From contig JAGLQP010000083.1 in the NCBI GenBank assembly GCA_023136785.1, positions 1 through 7,550 on the forward strand: 7,550 nucleotides of DNA, in the 5' to 3' direction. The DNA comes from Spirochaetales bacterium (lineage in GTDB: Bacteria; Spirochaetota; Spirochaetia; SZUA-6; DRHE01). The position numbers and the translations under genes were made by a program. Below the pieces are notes generated by a model. That model had not been told where the DNA came from. It searched no databases and saw nothing but the letters and a program-made list of their open reading frames with translations. This document shows positions 5,749 to 7,550 of this stretch, piece by piece (the first letter of the stretch is position 1; each line of letters begins with the position of its first letter).

Positions 5749-7548
5749 TCATCCGGCAGCGTTGAGCATATGGTCCAGGTTGTAGGCAGCACTGATCAGA
5801 CCAAGATGGGTAAAGGCCTGTGGAAAGTTCCCCAGGTGCTCTCCGCAGGGTCCGAGCTCCTCTGAATACAGACCAAGATGATTGGCGTAACCGAGCACCT
5901 TTTCAAACACAAAGCGAGCCTGATCTAGATCTCCAGACCGGGAGAGATTCTCTACATACCAGAAAGAGCACATGTTGAAAGTTCCTTCCTCTCCCGGCAG
6001 GCCATCGGATGCCGCGTCTGTCTGTCGGTATCGAAAGACCAGGGAGTCCTCCACCAGATTTTTCTCGATCGCCTTCAGGGTCGACAGCCAGCGCGGATCG
6101 GTAGGGGAGATGAACTTGACCAGTGGCATCAGCAAACTGGAAGCATCCAGAGTATTTGAATCTTTGACCTGGCTGAAGAACTTACCTTTGAGATTCCAGA
6201 AATTCTTCATTACATCCCAGTAGATCTGATCTCGTACCTTGAGCCAGCGGTCAAGGGGAGCGGGGAAACTCCGTTTTGTTGCCAGGCGGATGGCCCTGTC
6301 CACAGCGACCCAGCACATCACGCGGGAGTATAGGAACTCCTGACGCCCGCCTCTGACTTCCCACACCCCTTCGTCCGCCTGATGCCAGTTCTTGGCAACC
6401 CAATCGACTAAGCGCACAACGTTCTGCCACAAATCGAAAGAAATCGGTTCTCCATACTTATTGTAGAGATAAATGGAATCCATCAGTTCTCCGTAGATAT
6501 CGAGCTGAAGTTGATCATAGGCGCTGTTGCCGATACGGATCGGCGAAGATTTACGGTATCCTTCGAAGTGATTCAGGGTTTCTTCGGTCAGGGTGTGGCG
6601 GCCGTCAATTCCATACATGATCTGCAACGACCCATCAGGGCCAAGCTCCCCGGATCGTTTCTCGATCCAGCCCATGAAAGCCTTGGCCTCGTCGGTGAAG
6701 CCTAGCCGCAGCAGCGCGTAGACCGTGAACGAGGCATCGCGAATCCAGGCATAGCGGTAGTCCCAATTGCGCTCTCCTCCGATCTTTTCGGGGAGGCCGA
6801 AGGTTGGGGCGGCAACAATCGAACCGTCGGGATGGGAGGTGAGAAGCTTGAGGACCAAGGCTGAGCGGTGCACCATCTCCCGCCAGCGGCCCTGATATTT
6901 GCAGCGACTGATCCAGCGCCGCCAGTAATTCAGGGTTTCTTTGAACGCCGTGGAAACGTAGTAGGGATTCTCCGACTCCAAAATCCCACCATTGCTGAAC
7001 TCCTCGAAAACGAACGCGGCCGACTGACCTTCCGCCAGGGTGAATTCAGCTAATACCGCACCATCCTTGATTTCAACAGGAATTTGCGAACGCAGGAAAA
7101 AGGTTCTTTTCTCATCCTGGACAAATAGCACTCCGTTGTCCCTGACCTCGACGCGGTGTTGGGACCTTCCATAATCGAAGCGGGGATCGCAGAGCAAGCG
7201 GTACTTGAAACGGCCCTTAACGGTTTTGATTCGCCGCACCAACCGATGAGTGTGTCCACTTTCCTGGACAGGCATGAAATCGGACAGTTCTGCCACCCCT
7301 TCCCGGGATAAAAAGCGGGTCAGGAGCATATTGGTATCGGGGAGGTACATCTGTTTCTGTTGTATCCCATCGTGCAAGGGTGCGATTCGGAACGACCCGC
7401 CTTTCCGGTGATCTAGGAGGGCGGCAAAAAGCGTCGGAGAGTCGAAGTGGGGATAGCACATGAAATCAATCGAACCATTCATGCCGACCAGGGCTACTGT
7501 GTGCAGGTCCCCGATGATTCCGTAGTTTTCAATCGGTTGGTAGCTCAT
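5749..7548 (-). CDS. Glycoside hydrolase family 15 protein (glucoamylase/trehalase-like)
   Basis: This 599-residue protein matches the usual ~600-residue bacterial GH15 group, inverting enzymes that release glucose from alpha-glucans or hydrolyse trehalose. The N-terminal beta-sandwich domain opens with the family start [17 protein letters not shown] (6-22), [22 protein letters not shown] (24-45). The (alpha/alpha)6 catalytic barrel follows from about residue 215, with [19 protein letters not shown] (257-275), [19 protein letters not shown] (340-358), [10 protein letters not shown] (392-401) and [17 protein letters not shown] (569-585). By analogy with fungal glucoamylase, E397 in WEVRG is the likely general acid and E570 in GEHLG the likely general base; both are present. 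No signal peptide is seen, so a cytoplasmic role in glycogen, maltodextrin or trehalose turnover is likely. The ATG at 7548 is only two bases from the window end, so its ribosome binding site cannot be checked, but the family start motif begins right after it. Glucoamylase and trehalase activity cannot be distinguished by eye. It is separated from the ABC cluster by 99 bp and is probably a different unit. Confidence 0.93.
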   Translation of the reverse strand: MSYQPIENYGIIGDLHTVALVGMNGSIDFMCYPHFDSPTLFAALLDHRKGGSFRIAPLHDGIQQKQMYLPDTNMLLTRFLSREGVAELSDFMPVQESGHTHRLVRRIKTVKGRFKYRLLCDPRFDYGRSQHRVEVRDNGVLFVQDEKRTFFLRSQIPVEIKDGAVLAEFTLAEGQSAAFVFEEFSNGGILESENPYYVSTAFKETLNYWRRWISRCKYQGRWREMVHRSALVLKLLTSHPDGSIVAAPTFGLPEKIGGERNWDYRYAWIRDASFTVYALLRLGFTDEAKAFMGWIEKRSGELGPDGSLQIMYGIDGRHTLTEETLNHFEGYRKSSPIRIGNSAYDQLQLDIYGELMDSIYLYNKYGEPISFDLWQNVVRLVDWVAKNWHQADEGVWEVRGGRQEFLYSRVMCWVAVDRAIRLATKRSFPAPLDRWLKVRDQIYWDVMKNFWNLKGKFFSQVKDSNTLDASSLLMPLVKFISPTDPRWLSTLKAIEKNLVEDSLVFRYRQTDAASDGLPGEEGTFNMCSFWYVENLSRSGDLDQARFVFEKVLGYANHLGLYSEELGPCGEHLGNFPQAFTHLGLISAAYNLDHMLNAAG

Positions 7549-7550
7549 CC

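Noticed and set aside
5736..5752. GC-rich run (CCCGGGGCC on the minus strand) after the GH15 stop as a terminator
   Set aside because: The run leaves no loop for a usable hairpin and is followed on the minus strand by A-rich, not T-rich, sequence, so it does not fit an intrinsic terminator.
7050..7459. Minus-strand frames of 69 and 80 codons inside the GH15 gene
   Set aside because: Both lie in other frames of the well-supported GH15 N-terminal domain and have no independent start signals or motifs.

Overview
The window is a compact stretch of chromosomal genes from a diderm (Gram-negative-type) bacterium. The diderm inference rests on a periplasmic LolA-like protein with a Sec signal peptide encoded next to a LolCDE/MacB-type ABC transporter. 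GC content looks moderate, roughly the mid-50s percent by eye. GTG starts and clear AGGAG-type ribosome binding sites are used. I cannot name the phylum from the sequence; the gene set would suit Acidobacteriota, Spirochaetota or related environmental lineages, but that is a guess. I see no mobile element, tRNA, rRNA or CRISPR array.

Layout: the first ~90 bases hold the 3' end of a plus-strand gene whose last residues look like the C-terminus of an endonuclease/exonuclease/phosphatase (EEP) family protein. It converges on a minus-strand block that fills the rest of the window. Read in the direction of transcription (right to left), that block has a GH15 glucoamylase/trehalase-like glycoside hydrolase (7548 to 5749), then a 99-bp AT-rich gap with a possible promoter, then five tightly packed genes. 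These are an ABC ATPase (5649 to 4939), a first FtsX/MacB-type permease (4955 to 3483, overlapping the ATPase by 17 bp), a second permease (3469 to 2162), a LolA-like periplasmic protein (start revised to GTG at 2125, ending 1367) and an M20 metallopeptidase (1354 to 110).

The ATPase, two permeases and LolA-like protein together read as a self-contained envelope export module: an ATPase powering a heterodimeric LolC/LolE- or MacB-like permease, with a soluble periplasmic carrier to receive a lipidated or hydrophobic cargo. No MacA-type adaptor is present. The M20 peptidase lies only 12 bp behind the LolA-like gene and is probably co-transcribed, but its link to the transporter is unknown. GH15 is probably a separate transcription unit concerned with alpha-glucan or trehalose breakdown.

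The gene families are all known. The points worth a second look are the all-in-one arrangement, two start-site corrections, and the partial gene at the left edge.
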